Source of the DNA: Ancylostoma caninum
Taxonomy: Eukaryota; Nematoda; Chromadorea; Rhabditida; Ancylostomatidae
Assembly (NCBI GenBank): GCA_037903475.1
Contig: JBAJFG010000597.1
Span: forward strand, 620,001-684,000
DNA: 64,000 bases
Reading direction: 5' to 3'
The notes under the pieces were generated by a model. The model was not told the DNA's origin. It saw nothing but the letters and a program-made list of their open reading frames with translations, and did no database searches. Position numbers and translations under genes: made by a program. Shown here piece after piece: positions 12,191-23,937 of this stretch (position 1 is its first letter; each line of letters opens with the position of its first letter).

Positions 12191-12354
12191 ATCTGAAGGG
12201 ATGACCGATGTCTCATCAGAAAGTCATTGTGCGGTTTTTGCGATCATAGATAATCTCATACAGCCGGTACGACTACCCTCGAGTAGTAGTTGGGTATACG
12301 TAACGCCACCCACGTACTCAGACAACCTGTCGGAAGAGCAGGAACTGATCCCGC

Positions 12355-12873
12355 TCATGCGGTTGAAAAGTGAGAGACGCAGGGACGAAAAGATACGGAA
12401 GGACCGCAGCAGAATGAATTTGTATAGAGAGTGGTTCGGAAGGATCGCAGCAGGTATTCGAAAGAAACGGGAGCAGGAATCCGGAAGAACCGACGCTCAC
12501 TTTTCAAGTCCCCCGGTCTTCTGATGCGGTCCTTCCAAAAATTTGTCTTGTGAAGAGTCTGGGTGAACAAGTTGATGAATGTCAGTTGAAAGGTAGATTT
12601 GCGTACGTTAACGCATTCACCATAGGCAATCTCAATGGTGCTCCCAACCACTGGAGAAAGCTCACAATCAGACGTAAAAATCCGAATCCGCCACAAAACG
12701 GCATACTTGTCAGTACAATGAAAACTATAATATAATATACAAAGAGCTGCTCTCAACATGAAAAGCAAACACTGCAAGGACCCGTCGTCAGCACAACGAC
12801 AGCGCTTCGGAGTGGAAAAAGACCACATCAACAAGCACGTTAGAACAAAGAGGGCACAAAGTGTGACATTCAA
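12355..12873 (-). CDS. Hypothetical open frame starting with a signal peptide
   Basis: The frame starts MNVTLCALFVLTCLLMWSFS, a good signal peptide, followed by a basic Cys-rich stretch PKRCRCADDGS. It stays open for 172 codons. The distal third runs through the hairpin-motif repeat at 12397-12536, so true coding probably ends or splices before about 12.6 kb. A TATA-like tataatt lies about 65 bases upstream. I recognise no family. Confidence 0.3.
   Translation of the reverse strand: MNVTLCALFVLTCLLMWSFSTPKRCRCADDGSLQCLLFMLRAALCILYYSFHCTDKYAVLWRIRIFTSDCELSPVVGSTIEIAYGECVNVRKSTFQLTFINLFTQTLHKTNFWKDRIRRPGDLKSERRFFRIPAPVSFEYLLRSFRTTLYTNSFCCGPSVSFRPCVSHFSTA
12397..12536 (+). repeat. Three copies of a 16-bp hairpin motif (GGAAGGACCGCAGCAG family)
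   Basis: Forward copies lie at 12397-12412 (exact) and 12438-12453 (one mismatch), and a reverse copy at 12521-12536 (one mismatch). The spacer between the forward copies (aat-gaatttgtatagagag-tggttc) matches the spacer in the array at 63811-63867, so both loci derive from one repeat element. Confidence 0.8.
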
Positions 12874-13023
12874 TGCTTACAACGGTCCGGGTTTCCAGAG
12901 ACCAAGCAAAGCTTCTCCAGTACTTTTCAATTATACACGAGTGGACGAAAAATTTCGAATTTTGTTTTGTAGGACTATTAAGCACGATTTTCAAATGTTT
13001 AAGAGCACGCATAATTAAAGTGC

Positions 13024-13072
13024 ATTAAATAAATAGACGAATAGATGAATAAATAAATAAATAAATAAATAG
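13024..13072. repeat. (AAAT)n microsatellite
   Basis: aaataaataaata-type run with a few substitutions. Confidence 0.9.
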
Positions 13073-13162
13073 ACCCAGAGAATCAAAGACATTGAGCTTG
13101 AGGCAAGTAATACATAGGAAGCAGCGCGTGGCTCGATTCATAAAATAGCAAGATATACTCAC

Positions 13163-13271
13163 CCAAGAAATTGGCAGATAATGTCGTCTGAAGATGATTT
13201 TGACCGCCTGCGAACAACTGACCACCAAGAACTGTGGACATCCAGAGAAGCTTCCACGACATGTGTTTCAT
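13163..13271 (-). CDS. First exon encoding a signal peptide (gene otherwise unplaced)
   Basis: From ATG at 13271-13269 the minus strand encodes MKHMSWKLLWMSTVLGGQL and continues to SANFLG, ending at a consensus donor G|GTGAGT at 13163/13162 in phase 1. The start has a short positively charged n-region followed by a hydrophobic core, typical of a signal peptide. A TATAAA lies about 30 bases upstream (13300-13305). The following exon was not found; it should begin with two bases completing a codon and lie below 13.1 kb. The same 109-base exon exists at 34626-34734 with a stop, so selection appears to have kept this copy open. Protein identity unknown. Confidence 0.45.
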
Positions 13272-13299
13272 CTAACACTAACATGCCGAGGACAACGAA

Positions 13300-13305
13300 T
13301 TTATA
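13300..13305 (-). promoter_or_regulatory. TATA box upstream of the signal-peptide exon
   Basis: TATAAA on the minus strand, 29-34 bases before the ATG, conserved in the duplicate copy near 34763-34768. At this distance the transcription start would fall at or just before the ATG, leaving almost no 5' UTR. Confidence 0.4.
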
Positions 13306-14849
13306 AACTGAGAATGGGCCGAATTAGCGCCATGTTCTGGATCGACCCAGAAGTGTTCTGTGTCGTGTTGAGGCATCTACACGGTGGTAGGATCTATTCT
13401 TGATGTATTACTTTACTATAATTTTGACACAGACACAACGGCAGACTATTTACTCACAATCATTTATGTAACGAATATATTACTTCAAAGATCAGCGAAG
13501 CCCGCATAGGAGCTTTGCCACAAGATCTGCTAAAGTTAAAGGTGACGTGGAAGAGGAAGAGCTCAGAGTTTAAAAAGAATGTAAATTGAAAATAGCTCAT
13601 GAAAAACAATAATGTTTGAAACCAAAGGATTTTAGATAAAGCGACTACGTGAAAGTTGGACTTTAAACGAGTCGAAGATTTCAATATTCGAGGAAGAGAG
13701 AAGTGTAAAGGCTGTCATTGTGTTCTTCCTTGTGAGTGTGTGTGTTTTTTTTTTTTTTGGAATGTTGATGTTGTATCTCTTTTATCATCTGCTACATATG
13801 AGCGTAAATAACTAAATAACTTCAGAGAAATGGTATAAAGCGCTGTGAGACTCCCCTTTTTCGAATCTCGAAATCGAATAGGTGCTTGAATTTCTGTTTG
13901 GAAATGACGTCACGTGCTTCTAATATGTAGTGAGAACTACACATATGGAACGAAATGATAAACATCAAAGGGCATAAGCTTACTATGAACCTGAAGAAAA
14001 GCCGTTCAGGCCACTCAACTGAAGCGTAAAGAGAAACCTTGCATCTCTGTAGAAGCATCCAGTTTCCATATTTGGACATGTGTTGCATGAAGTCGCTGAC
14101 CGGAATTCAAGTGGCCTAATATGAAGTGCTGCCGGTGCAATTAAGCGTGGTGGTCAGTCCGCTAGCAAGTAATGGAGGCTAATTTATTTACTTGTATATT
14201 GATCGAATGTCCTTTCTATGTATGTCCTCGTGGGCCACTTCCTCCTATGGTCCGAGCAAAAAAAAAATTCGGAAAAAAGAACACTTATGGAAAAATAATC
14301 TATTCCCCCTACTTTCCTATTTCTTATATTTTTAGGCAGAAATTGGTTTCCAGAAAATTTTCCAAGCTCGAAGCAACTCCTCAAAACATCCTGCAACTGA
14401 CGTCCACTCCGGCTCGCTGGAGCCGAGTCCAAAGGTCACAGTGACTGGACAATGGGTTGTTTATCGGGACGTCTGCCCCAGTCTGGAATTTGCAGGCTGG
14501 CCCACGAGAAAAAAAAAACGTCTGCCAGCGCGAGCTACCCACTGACTTGGAAAACGCAACGTAGCAAGAACTATGTCTGAATCAAGGCGTATATCCTTTG
14601 TGCTGTAGCGACTACATTAAATAGGTGAGGCGAGGGAAAAAGGACCCTGCCCTCCTGGAGGGCTCGTCGTCAATCCACGATTTGGTGCGTATCCACCTGG
14701 TACGGTCAGTTTCCTTCCGGCCACCTGTTCCCGTACGAAAAAATGGTCCAATTACTGTGCCACTGAGCGGCGCAGTCGTCCTCGCAATGGGAATAGGTGA
14801 AAAGAAAATACAATTCTTCCTCTCCACACTCGCGGATCTAGTAAAAATA

Positions 14850-15960
14850 AATAATCAACTTAAGAGACAAAGAAAAATATTCGAAGCAGATAATTATCAC
14901 CACTGATTCTCTAAAGTATCATTTTTTTAGACTGATCGTTCAGCAAAATGATGGTTTGAAATTTAAGGTAGAGTAACCTTAGAAAGAGCTGGCTGTACTC
15001 TTTAATGTCATCCCTGGGAGATAAATAATCATAGTTAGAAAGCAAATGAGGCGTTTGAGATATCCGAAATTGAATATTCGAAGAAAAATTTGAATTCGAT
15101 TATTCAACTTTCAATAAGTGGAGAACTTCAATGTTGTTAAAGAAGGAGCAACATGGTTCCAGAAAAGAAAAGAACAAGAAAGGTTGTTAGGTTTTCTGTC
15201 TGTCTGTCTATCTCTCTCAAATAAGCAGATATTAGAATAAGTCGTTAAACTGTTAATTAAATTAGTCAAACAACAATATCGCCCGTAACTCCAGCTGAAA
15301 AAGGGTGACGACTGGTTAATCGTTAGTGAACTGTCAAAGTTCTTTAATTTCCGCTAAAATAGAGCATTTCAAGAAAATTGAAGACCTTTTCGGATTCCTC
15401 CTCTGAACTGGTGTTGGGCAATATATAAAACCAGTTTAATTTTGAATCCACTCGGTTTATTCATTTCTGAATATGCAAAAACTTCAGAATCACAGCTATA
15501 AAACCTAAACCCAGAGAAACGTTGGAAATTGTAGTGGTTTTCCGGAGTCGAATGCTTCTGAACACGGTCATAACCGAGTTCTCTGCGTTTAATATTTGAT
15601 CCTACAGTGGCACAGTAAGCTATTCTATAAGAGTATAGTGTAACTACATGCAGAAGAGGTCTGAATGAAATCACATAGCGTCATCCAGAATGATCCCCAC
15701 TTGACTTATGGCACAGAAAAGCCCCTACAGAAGACGTTGGGAATGAACGGAAAAAGGCTAAGAAGAAGATTATAAAACAACGTCAGTACGCCTTGTTCGG
15801 AGAGGAAAAGTGTTAAGTCTGGAAGGTAAGAAGTACCAGTAGCAAGGACTAGAACAGCGGGTCTACAGTTCTTGGAAATACATAGGTACCTGACGAATAA
15901 AAAGAACTCCCTCCCCATTGTGGTGGTTACTGGAGAGAATATATATAAACTTCGAAACTT
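14850..15960. other. Spacer, nothing assigned
   Basis: AT-rich, with a minus-strand frame of about 100 codons at 15369-15674 that has no splice support. Confidence 0.5.
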
Positions 15961-15984
15961 TCCAGGTGGCTATAGTAAGGCTCT

Positions 15985-16755
15985 ATGCTGCCAGAAGAAG
16001 ACAAATTCCACAAGCCATCTACGGCAGTTGCATCACGAAAGCGAATATCCTTTACTACTCTCCGAAATGCCATCGGTGAGGGACGGGACGAATCAGCTAT
16101 TCCCACGGATGACAACCTTTTTTCTCGCCATACATCGCATAGAGCGAAACGCAAACAACCTCACGTTTCAGAATAGCTAGGCAAACAGCAAATGTCGCAA
16201 TGGAGCATATATCCTGCTCATACATCAGACATCGTGGTGCGAATGGGAGTTAAAAAGAGGATAGAGAAAAAAAAGCTTGTAGAAAGACCAAAATTTAAAC
16301 GAATGGATAGAAAGCTAAGAAAAGAAAGCAATTCAGAGAATCCCTTCAAAATCTCCTCAAAATTCTCTCCCTCTCTCTTTCTCGATGTTTCATCTTTATT
16401 CAATTATTTAGAGACTTTACACTCTTGGCTTGCTCTATGTTATTAGGGACAGTTTTTTTACTATATTGTAACAACTACAACTAACCTGTGTGGTATGCAG
16501 TTAGAAACGAATAATTCTAATCATTATTTCGTCACTCGCCTACACATGTACATAAACCTATTATTCTTTTTACATCTTTTTTTTGTAGGTATGATCTTCC
16601 TCGAATTCGAGTGGATTCTTATCTTTGGGACTCTAGAAAAGAGTGGACAGCACATTACTCATTACACCTACACAAAGATATCAATGGGGTGTGATGTGGC
16701 AGACAGTCAAGACTGTTGCAGTGCTCCCTTTGAAATATATGTGGACAGACACTAA
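15985..16755 (+). CDS. Candidate two-exon gene, 85 residues, unknown function
   Basis: Exon 1 is 15985-16075: it starts MLPEEDKFHKPSTAVASRKR and ends at ATCG|GTGAGG in phase 1. Exon 2 is 16589-16755, entered after ttttttttgtag and ending in TAA. The joined frame continues G-MIFLEFEWILIFG and ends in a Cys-containing tail, DVADSQDCCSAPFEIYVDRH. An acceptor tccag (15961-15965) 19 bases before the ATG, with two stops between them, would suit trans-splicing. Exon 2 is also open in another frame (YDLPRIRVDSYLWDSRKEW), ending at a TGA near 16692, and that frame could be the true one with a different first exon. There is no signal peptide. Nothing recognised. Confidence 0.3.
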
Positions 16756-16759
16756 CAAC

Positions 16760-19020
16760 TAAGTATGATCAAATAGTAGGTGTATTCTATGTACCTTTTT
16801 TTCTGAGAAATGTAGCCGCGGAGCAAAAAAAAAAAGAAAAGTGCCTGTGAAAAGGCCTTTTTTCCTCTTAAAGAGTCAAATTTTCATACTGGCAGTGATT
16901 AAACGAAACTTCATAGATTAACAGTTCAACCAGTTTCTTTGGAATTTGTCATAAACATCCTTTTTTCATTTTTTGCTTTTGCTGTTGTGATTATGTGATA
17001 CGGATTAACTTGTAACACGGAAGAGGTGAAGAAAATTTCATTTCAACAAGAACAAAACCCATGAGATTAAAATGAGAGGCTTTAAGAAGAAGAGAACCAT
17101 GACACACGGTCAGAAGTGTTGACATCATGCTTCGCCTCGTCGAAATGCTATCAAGTTCGGGGTGCTGCGAGGAAATTGAGGACACAGTGTCCGTCGATGC
17201 ACACTTTTCCCTCTGCATTCCTTGCAAATCCTTCCCTAGCATTTCGAAAAATTTCTAACCAATTGATATTATTCAGGAGCAAACAAAAATCGGAAATATC
17301 ATAAGAATTTCAAAACGGGAAACTACTGGCTCTGCACCATAGCCTTTGAATCAAAAAATTAAGTCGAAACACTGCAGAGTAGCGATGGCTTGAAATGCTG
17401 GGGAAAGCTTTTGCCCACGTGTCCTCTACGAACGACCAATGTGTGGCACCCAAGATTTACACAGCCGAAACGTATTCACTTGCTATTTAACTTTACTCTT
17501 TGACTTGTACTATGCAGACATTTGATTAATCATTAAATTACGCTTAAATGGGGCTACAGAACAGTTATCAACAATCAATGTTTCACCGGGGAACTTAGTC
17601 GTGAAGATATTAGAGAAGGAAAGAACGCGAGAAACAGTGCCGTATTTGGAGAGACATGCAAGAAAGGTAGTTCATAGGCACAAATACTCAACTATAGTCG
17701 TTTCTGGAGTGGATTATAGAAGTGCATAGGCGGGGGGGGGGGGCGACATTTGAACTATTTTTTAGCCGAATTCAGCTGTTCTGCACGTGAATAATGCTTT
17801 AGGCTTGAAATTACAAGAATTGGTTGTCATGACATTACCAGAAAATTAGCCTTTGAGCAGAAGATGTCTCATAGCATTAGCATATTATATAACACTCACA
17901 CATATAGCTAGAGATCGTAAATTTGGCAAGTAGCAAGTGCGGAATACAGGTAAACTATTGAAATTATTATGATTATACCATCAATTTTCAAGAAATTTAT
18001 GCAGGTAGATTTCAGAGGCGTTTCGAAATTTCACCAGCAGTAGATGCAGGATGATACTCTATCTTGTTGCCTGCTTCAAAAATACAAGTTCTCTGATGTA
18101 AATGAAAGCCTAGACAACCGCACGACAAACCCGCAACGCCTTGAAATACCCACCACGAGGGTGGTTTGTTGGTCGGTGGATGAATGATTTGTTTCCAGCT
18201 GTGCTGGGCGTATATCCACTGCATAAATTAACACCATTCGCCAAGCGATGTCGAGCCATTAAGAAGGCCCCCGGCCCCTGGATCAAATGCGCAGCTCTGT
18301 TGTCCCGAGAGTAGGATTGCGGAACGAGGAAGCTGGCGAGGCCGGCGATTTCCGCTGCTTTGCACGCGACTCGACGCGAGTTTACGCGATTTTGCAGAAA
18401 ACTATAGGAATTTTCGATATGTAGCAGAGAATGCGTTGGCTCAATCGTCGTACAGGCATCGCTTCCAGTTGAACAACAACCAGCTGTTCATCCAGAAATG
18501 AAGCCCTAGTGGCGCATTTGATGCCATTTTATTGAACATGAGAGAACAAGAGATCAATGATGTCGTTCAGAGACCAAAGCAGTTCAAGGCAAGCTGAAGT
18601 GGTCCATACTTGTTGTGAAGTGCTATCAAGTAGCTGAGAGTCGGCCGTCGATCAGAGGTGGATAGACGGAATCCTTTCGACTCTAATTGTGCCCACTATC
18701 CTACAGAATAGCTCGTCTCATTGAAAACATTTGCATATGTTACCTGAACATAGTACCTCTTCAACTTTAAAATGTACTAGAAATCCGAGAAATTTCAGGA
18801 GAAGCGTAAGCAACGCATAAATTTAATAAAACCAGAGCTCGTAATTCCGCAGGATTTTTGGGGAGTAGTCAAATTTGATCATAATTGGTGCAAACATGAT
18901 ACATTTTTTCTGTATTATTTACCCTTTTTTATTTAGAAAATTCCCCGAAAACACACACCCGAATTCCGCTCGAATGTCAATTTTCTCACCGAATTTTTAT
19001 AGCCAAACACAGAAGTTTTT
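16760..19020. other. Spacer with weak exon-like blocks only
   Basis: A minus-strand block near 17150-17250 reads GKVCIDGHCVLNFLAAPRT before a stop and could be a small secreted peptide's end, but the acceptor is poor. A GC-rich patch at 18240-18660 has no open frame of note. Poly-G near 17732. Confidence 0.4.
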
Positions 19021-19312
19021 TTTCCACGTTATATGTCGGCTTTTAGGGTTACTACAACCTACATGTAAACTTTTTCCTCTTCAACTTACATGCGAGCTTT
19101 CTCGGGTCGGGTGAATATAACTTACATGCTACATCTTCGCGTCACAGCAACATATGACCTTATTGAACACAAAACAACTTGCACGTAGGCTTTTCTGGAG
19201 CAAAACAACTTGTATACAATCTTTTCAGGGTCAAAACAACTTACATGCATGTTCCTGTATGTTTGCAACTTACATGCAATCACTTTGAAGTCAAAACAAG
19301 TTACTCGTTGTG
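19021..19312 (+). repeat. Minisatellite, period about 30 bp, about 10 copies
   Basis: An acttacatgc-like core recurs at about 19057, 19084, 19119, 19149, 19177, 19208, 19239, 19268 and 19299, spacing 27-35 and mostly 29-31. Best units read caaaacaacttacatgcaat then cttttcaggg. Flanked by AT-rich DNA. Confidence 0.85.
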
Positions 19313-20782
19313 GACTTGGGCAATTCAACGTTGACAACGATCTACAGAGTGGTTCAGGAGCAAATTTTTTAAGAGCAGCAAACTTTTCCAAGATTCTTTT
19401 CACAGCAACCGTATCGCCGACGGGTTTTTCTCCTTGTGATGAGCACTAATAGTGAATATTACGTTTCGTTGTTGTCGCAGCACGTGCACTGAATAAACAA
19501 ATGTAGAGCGCACTCTCAGGTTGTCATAACGAAGTGAAATTTCATCCACGGAAAGTACGTATTCGGACATTCTGGATTAAATACATAAAACGTACTGAGC
19601 AAAGAGGTAATCAGGGAGCTGAACAGTCCGCATGCCCATACAAGAACAGAGAGCGCTGACGACTTTTGAGGAAAAGTGCTTATACCATCTCTATTGCAGA
19701 TTTCCCGTTCCTCCACCTCTGAGGAAATGATGAATGAAAAACACGGAAGAAATTAGAAAGCAATAGAAGACAGTTTCCAAGCAAAGCAGAAAATGAAAGA
19801 GCACAAGGATCGGCAGCAGCCAGTTCAGAAAAAAATCAGGATCGCACGTTCAATTTATTCCTAGAAATCGAAGAAGTTTCAAAAATAAATAACAAATAAA
19901 AAGTTCCGTTATTGAAAGAGAATGTAGTATTGGACATGTTTCACTCATTTTTCCTCGCGATTTTCTTCCTCACAGGTGTTTTTTTTTTTAAGAAGTTCTC
20001 CGAGATTTATATGAATGTGCTTAGAAAATCACATTTTTGGAACGGTTGCACGGAACGGAAACTGAAAGCTCTTTGAATTTTGTATGTACAACTTTGAAGC
20101 AAAATATTTACAGCCTACACAAGTGATTTTGCAGCTGCATACGTATATTCCAATTTCCCTCAGGAATCGGATATTAAAACAATCAAATTCTGCCAATCTT
20201 TGAATTATTAACATAACAGGATAATGAAAGCTAAGAATTATTTGAATATCTCTCCAAAATTACTCGCCCGAATGATAAGTTATGTACGCTAGATATTCTC
20301 TTGGTTTCTCTGCAAAGTCATCTCAGATCACAGATGAGTCATCCGAAGCTCCACGGCTTCTCATTAGAATACGTCACAGAATTACGAAAGCTCCCAAAGT
20401 GCTGAAATCGCTGAAGATTTTGCGACAAAATAGTGTAGGTTCAATCAACACAACAGTTTTCCCAGGTATAGGATATTCCCAGTTCAGACGTATTTTTACA
20501 GAACAAAATATTCTAAAGTAACATAAATATGGAAATGAGCATGGCGGCTGGCTCCTATCTCCGCCAAAACACGTCCTAATTATCCAGAGACGTAGTTAAG
20601 ACCCCTGCGACCTAATGAGTTTTCCAGGAAGAAGTTATTGAGATCTTTGGGGAACACATCAGGGTATTAAAAATGGGAAACTCTAGTGGCTAACGCCCTC
20701 CCGCACATGTTGTATCAACTACTCTGACATGTTAAGACAGAAAAAAAGACGGCGAGGATGTCAATGGAATGATGATGTCAAT

Positions 20783-20870
20783 GAAATGTGTGGATGCGCA
20801 GACAATCAGAGTGTCATATTGCAAAGTGTGTTGCTCATGAGAGAGCGGGTTTTGACCTCGAATCCTAACT
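20783..20870 (+). repeat. Short dispersed repeat, copy 2 of 4
   Basis: Core gtgtggatgcgcagacaatc, then atattgcaaagtgtgttgct. It ends at cctcgaatcc, abutting the outer edge of the inverted duplication. Confidence 0.65.
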
Positions 20871-20877
20871 AACTACG

Positions 20878-22125
20878 GTCCCGTCGGTGCCGCCTTTAAA
20901 ATCTGCGAAATAAACACGATGTCGCGTCGGAAGCGCCGCCTCTCCGTAACCCTGTTCAGCGTGATCTATTCGAGGTGAAAGCCACATATTCGGAATCAGC
21001 GCCCTCTGTTCTATCACAGGGGCTATCTAAAATTCAGAAATTGTGAAATTTTTGCGTCTATGCTGACGTCACAGCAGGCTGGCGCCAATGACACCCGGAT
21101 GCTAGTCGAGTCTCACCTAATTGTATCCTCAGGTACCACCGACTCCCCGTAATCCCTGGAATTCTTGTAAAACTGATGTTTTAACGAAATATTTCTAATA
21201 CAAGAAAATATAGAATCAAGGTGAACTTTCTGCATATGTGAAATTTCGCGAACTTTAGGTATCGAACTTAAAAACTTGGAATCTAACACCGTTTTCAGTG
21301 AAACTCATTATGTGACTAAAGGCTGCAACAATATCCATTAATAAATTTCTAGACTATAGAACAATCTACACAATAGATTCAATTTTTGTGCAAGACCACG
21401 CCTTGTAAATTCAACTGAAAAAATCACAGTTTTGCAAATCAATTTGTAAAAATTTCGTTTTCAGCAGGTTCTCATTGCTCATGACTCCACTTAATTTTTA
21501 CGTGTTGTCAATCTTTCATACTTCCACGGAGGGCTAACGATTTTTTTCTAAATTTTGAGTATTGTCATCTTTTGTGGTTTGAATTCAAAAATTCACTGTT
21601 TTATGGGTGCAGAAAATTTAGTTTTTTTTGTGCAGAAAATTTAGTTTTTTTTTGTGATTTATTCATGTTTTATCACTCCAACTGAAATGTTCCTGCTTCA
21701 CAGGATAATTATTGGTTCTTTCACACTAGCATTTACGAAGGACTAAAAACGAGTTTTTCGGATGTTCGGGTTTTATATGGGGAGGAGGGTTGGTCCTAAA
21801 GATTTTTTTACATTTGAGGAGATGGTCCTTTTCAGAGAGCAGTTAACACACTTTCATAAGTTTTTACTTATTTTTCCTATTTTTCCATTGGGATCGCATT
21901 CAGTCACTAACTATCCCCGTGATCCTCAGATCGTTGCAGATGCCGTAGCGAAGGTTCGCTGTCGCGGCCCCTGTAACAGCGCAGCGTATCCTGGAGGCTC
22001 ACGCCGGATTATCGACTGTAGAGATGATACCAAAACATCTGATGTTCATATGCACAACATGTATGCACTGAACTGCAAATAAACCTAGAAAAAGATTATT
22101 TTATGAACTGATTTTCATCAAGAAT
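20878..22125 (+). repeat. Left arm of a 2.8-kb inverted duplication
   Basis: This arm is repeated in reverse complement at 22466-23659. It begins gtcccgtcggtgccgcctt. The outer roughly 300 bases (to about 21155) are nearly identical between arms, while the inner part is only roughly 75-85% alike by eye. Both arms end in a terminal ShK-like exon plus its 3' flank, so the arms are two gene-end copies lying tail to tail around a spacer of about 340 bases. No clear target-site duplication is seen outside the arms. Confidence 0.9.
21904..22082 (+). pseudogene. Decayed paralogue of the ShK-like terminal exon
   Basis: This is the mirror copy in the left arm. After cattcag (21897-21903) the frame reads TNYPRDPQIVADAVAKV, then RCRGPCNS and YPGGSRRIIDC, all clearly aligned to the right copy. 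Two of the domain cysteines are replaced, and a Gln codon (CAA in the other copy) is TAA here at 22080-22082. The frame therefore ends four codons before the last conserved Cys. Another TAG follows where the final Cys codon should be. It could still be translated as a shorter protein, but the domain is broken. An AATAAA at 22078-22083 overlaps the stop. Confidence 0.55.
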
Positions 22126-22465
22126 TAATACATGTATAATTAATTGATTTCCATAGCTTTTTTCATTTTCTCTCGAAATACTTTGACGATCGATAAAAAA
22201 GAGCATATTTGATTTTAATTTCGGCATGCTTTCGATCCGAGTTTTCCAGAAGAAAATACCTGCTCCTCTCTTTTCTTTTTGATGCCCACCCACCGAAAAA
22301 ATTGAGAATAAAAATTTAAAAAAAAAGTAAGAATTCAAAAAGAAAGGGAAAGAGACAAGACTTATTTAGGGGAAACCAGATAAGTTCTCTTTTATACCGA
22401 TTACTAAAGCATTTCGAAAGAAAATGAAAAAGAAAGCCATAAAAATTAATTAGTTGTATGAATAT

Positions 22466-23659
22466 TGATTCTTGATGAAAATCATTTCATAAAATCATCT
22501 CATACAGGTTTGTTCACAGACCATTTTGCATAGGTTGTGCAGTCGAACACAAAATTTCTTGGGATAATCTCCACAATCGATTATCCGGTGCGAGCCTCCA
22601 GGATACGTAGCTCTGTCATAGGGGCCGCGATAGCGAGCCCTCGTCCTGGCGCATGCAACGATCTGAGGGTTGTGGAGGTTCTAACAATTGAAGACGAATC
22701 CAAAGGAAAATGAAGAGCAAATGTGAAAACTGATGAAGACGTGTCAACTGCTATGTAAAAAGCGCTTTTTTTGGATTTGGAAAGGAATCCTGGGAACAAA
22801 ATCCTCGCTCATTCTTCATTTCTTGCAGAAATGAAAGTTGTTAGAACTACGATCATATTTATCCTTGAATAATTTGGTTGAAATAACAAAATATGAGTAA
22901 GTCACTGAGATGGAATTTCCTAACCCCCACGAAACGGCGAATTTTTAAATGTAAACTTTAAAAAAATGAATACTTCTCAAAGTTTAGAAAAGAATCAGAA
23001 CATTTCTTGGAACTATTAAAATTAGAAAATTACGCTACACCTGGAGATTACCTGGAATCATAAGCAATAAAAATCTGCAGAAAACGAAATTTTTACAACT
23101 TGAGTTGCCAAACTGTGATTTTTTTCAGTTAAATTTACAAAGTATGGGTTTTTTTTCACAAAAATTGATTTTATTGTATAGATTGTTCTATAGTCCTAGA
23201 AATTTGTTCATGGACATTCGTGCTGCCATTGATTTTCAATAAAAACGGTATTAGATTCGAAGCTTTGGAGTTCGATACTGAAGTCTGTGAAATTTCAAAT
23301 CTGTAGAAAAGTTCATCTTAATTCTACATTTTTCTTGTACTAGAAACATTTCGTTAAAATTCAGTCTTACAAGAATTCTTAGGCTTGCGGGAAGTCGGTG
23401 GTACCTGAGGATACAATTAGGTGAGACTCGACTAGCATCCGGGTGTCATTAGCGCCAGCCTGCTGTGACGTCAGCATAGACGCAAATATTTCACAATTTC
23501 TGAATTTTAGATAGCCCCTGTGATAGAACAGAGGGCGCTGATTCCGAATATGTGGCTTTCACCTCAAATAGATCACGTTGAACAGAGCTACGGCGAGGTG
23601 GCGCTTCCGACGCGACATCGCGTTTATTTCGCAGATTTTAAAGGCGGCACCGACGGGAC
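22466..23659 (-). repeat. Right arm of the inverted duplication
   Basis: Reverse complement of the 20878-22125 arm. The outer boundary is sharp at ggcggcaccgacgggac; outside it the flanks differ. It carries the intact copy of the ShK-like exon. The outer 300 bases include a ctgacgtcagc-type palindrome (CRE-like) that is conserved in both arms. Confidence 0.9.
22495..22680 (-). CDS. Terminal exon of a secreted ShK-like cysteine-rich protein (intact copy)
   Basis: After an acceptor gttag at 22681-22685 the minus strand opens in phase 0 for 61 codons to TGA at 22497-22495. It contains six cysteines. The last five have spacing C-x7-C-x6-C-x3-C-x3-C within DCGDYPKKFC, VRLHNLC, KMVC and EQTC, which resembles the C-terminal part of nematode ShK-type domains. 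Canonical ShK has its last Cys pair as TC-x2-C, so this is only ShK-like. Upstream is YPGGSHRIIDC. The earlier exons, including any signal peptide, were not identified and would lie above 22.7 kb, possibly beyond the arm. Such domains occur in secreted nematode effectors and in metalloprotease tails; the function here is unknown. Conservation of the frame against the decayed paralogue at 21904-22082 supports coding. Confidence 0.55.
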   Translation of the reverse strand, partial: NLHNPQIVACARTRARYRGPYDRATYPGGSHRIIDCGDYPKKFCVRLHNLCKMVCEQTCMR

Positions 23660-23864
23660 TGTATAAGACTAACTCTACCCTCTTTTCGAGAATGGGTCGC
23701 CGATTTTTTAAAAATTACCTTACAAAATAGATGAAAGTATTGCATCAGCTTATTTCTTATTGTTTGTTTCTACTATATCATCCAAGTATTTATTATTGAT
23801 TGTTTGATGTTGAAATTGACATTTTCACTGATTCTATTATTCAATCTGGGTGTGCGGAATGGGG

Positions 23865-23937
23865 GAATCGCCACTTTTTCCCACGCCCCCTCCCCTCCTA
23901 CCCCCTGGCTAGCAGCCCCTACGTCCGGCACTGTGCC
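23865..23937 (-). repeat. Mirror copy of the cagtgccggacg repeat terminus
   Basis: C-rich block cacgccccctcccctcctac followed by cctacgtccggcactg, the reverse complement of the 360-420 end. It lies about 0.2 kb outside the inverted duplication. Confidence 0.5.

Larger units (their letters stand above)
13150..14845 (+). repeat. 1.65-kb direct duplication, copy 1
   Basis: Nearly the whole segment recurs in the same orientation at 34612-36287 with a few small indels (about 90% identical by eye). The left boundary lies just inside the intron after the signal-peptide exon, and the right boundary just after ctccacactcgcggatct. It holds the minus-strand first exon at 13163-13271 and some 1.55 kb of sequence upstream of it, so it duplicates a gene start with its promoter region. 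No terminal inverted repeats or target duplication were found. Confidence 0.9.

Noticed and set aside
20858..20872. gacctcgaatcc resembling a tRNA B box
   Set aside because: No A box or stems at the right distance; it is the end of a dispersed repeat.
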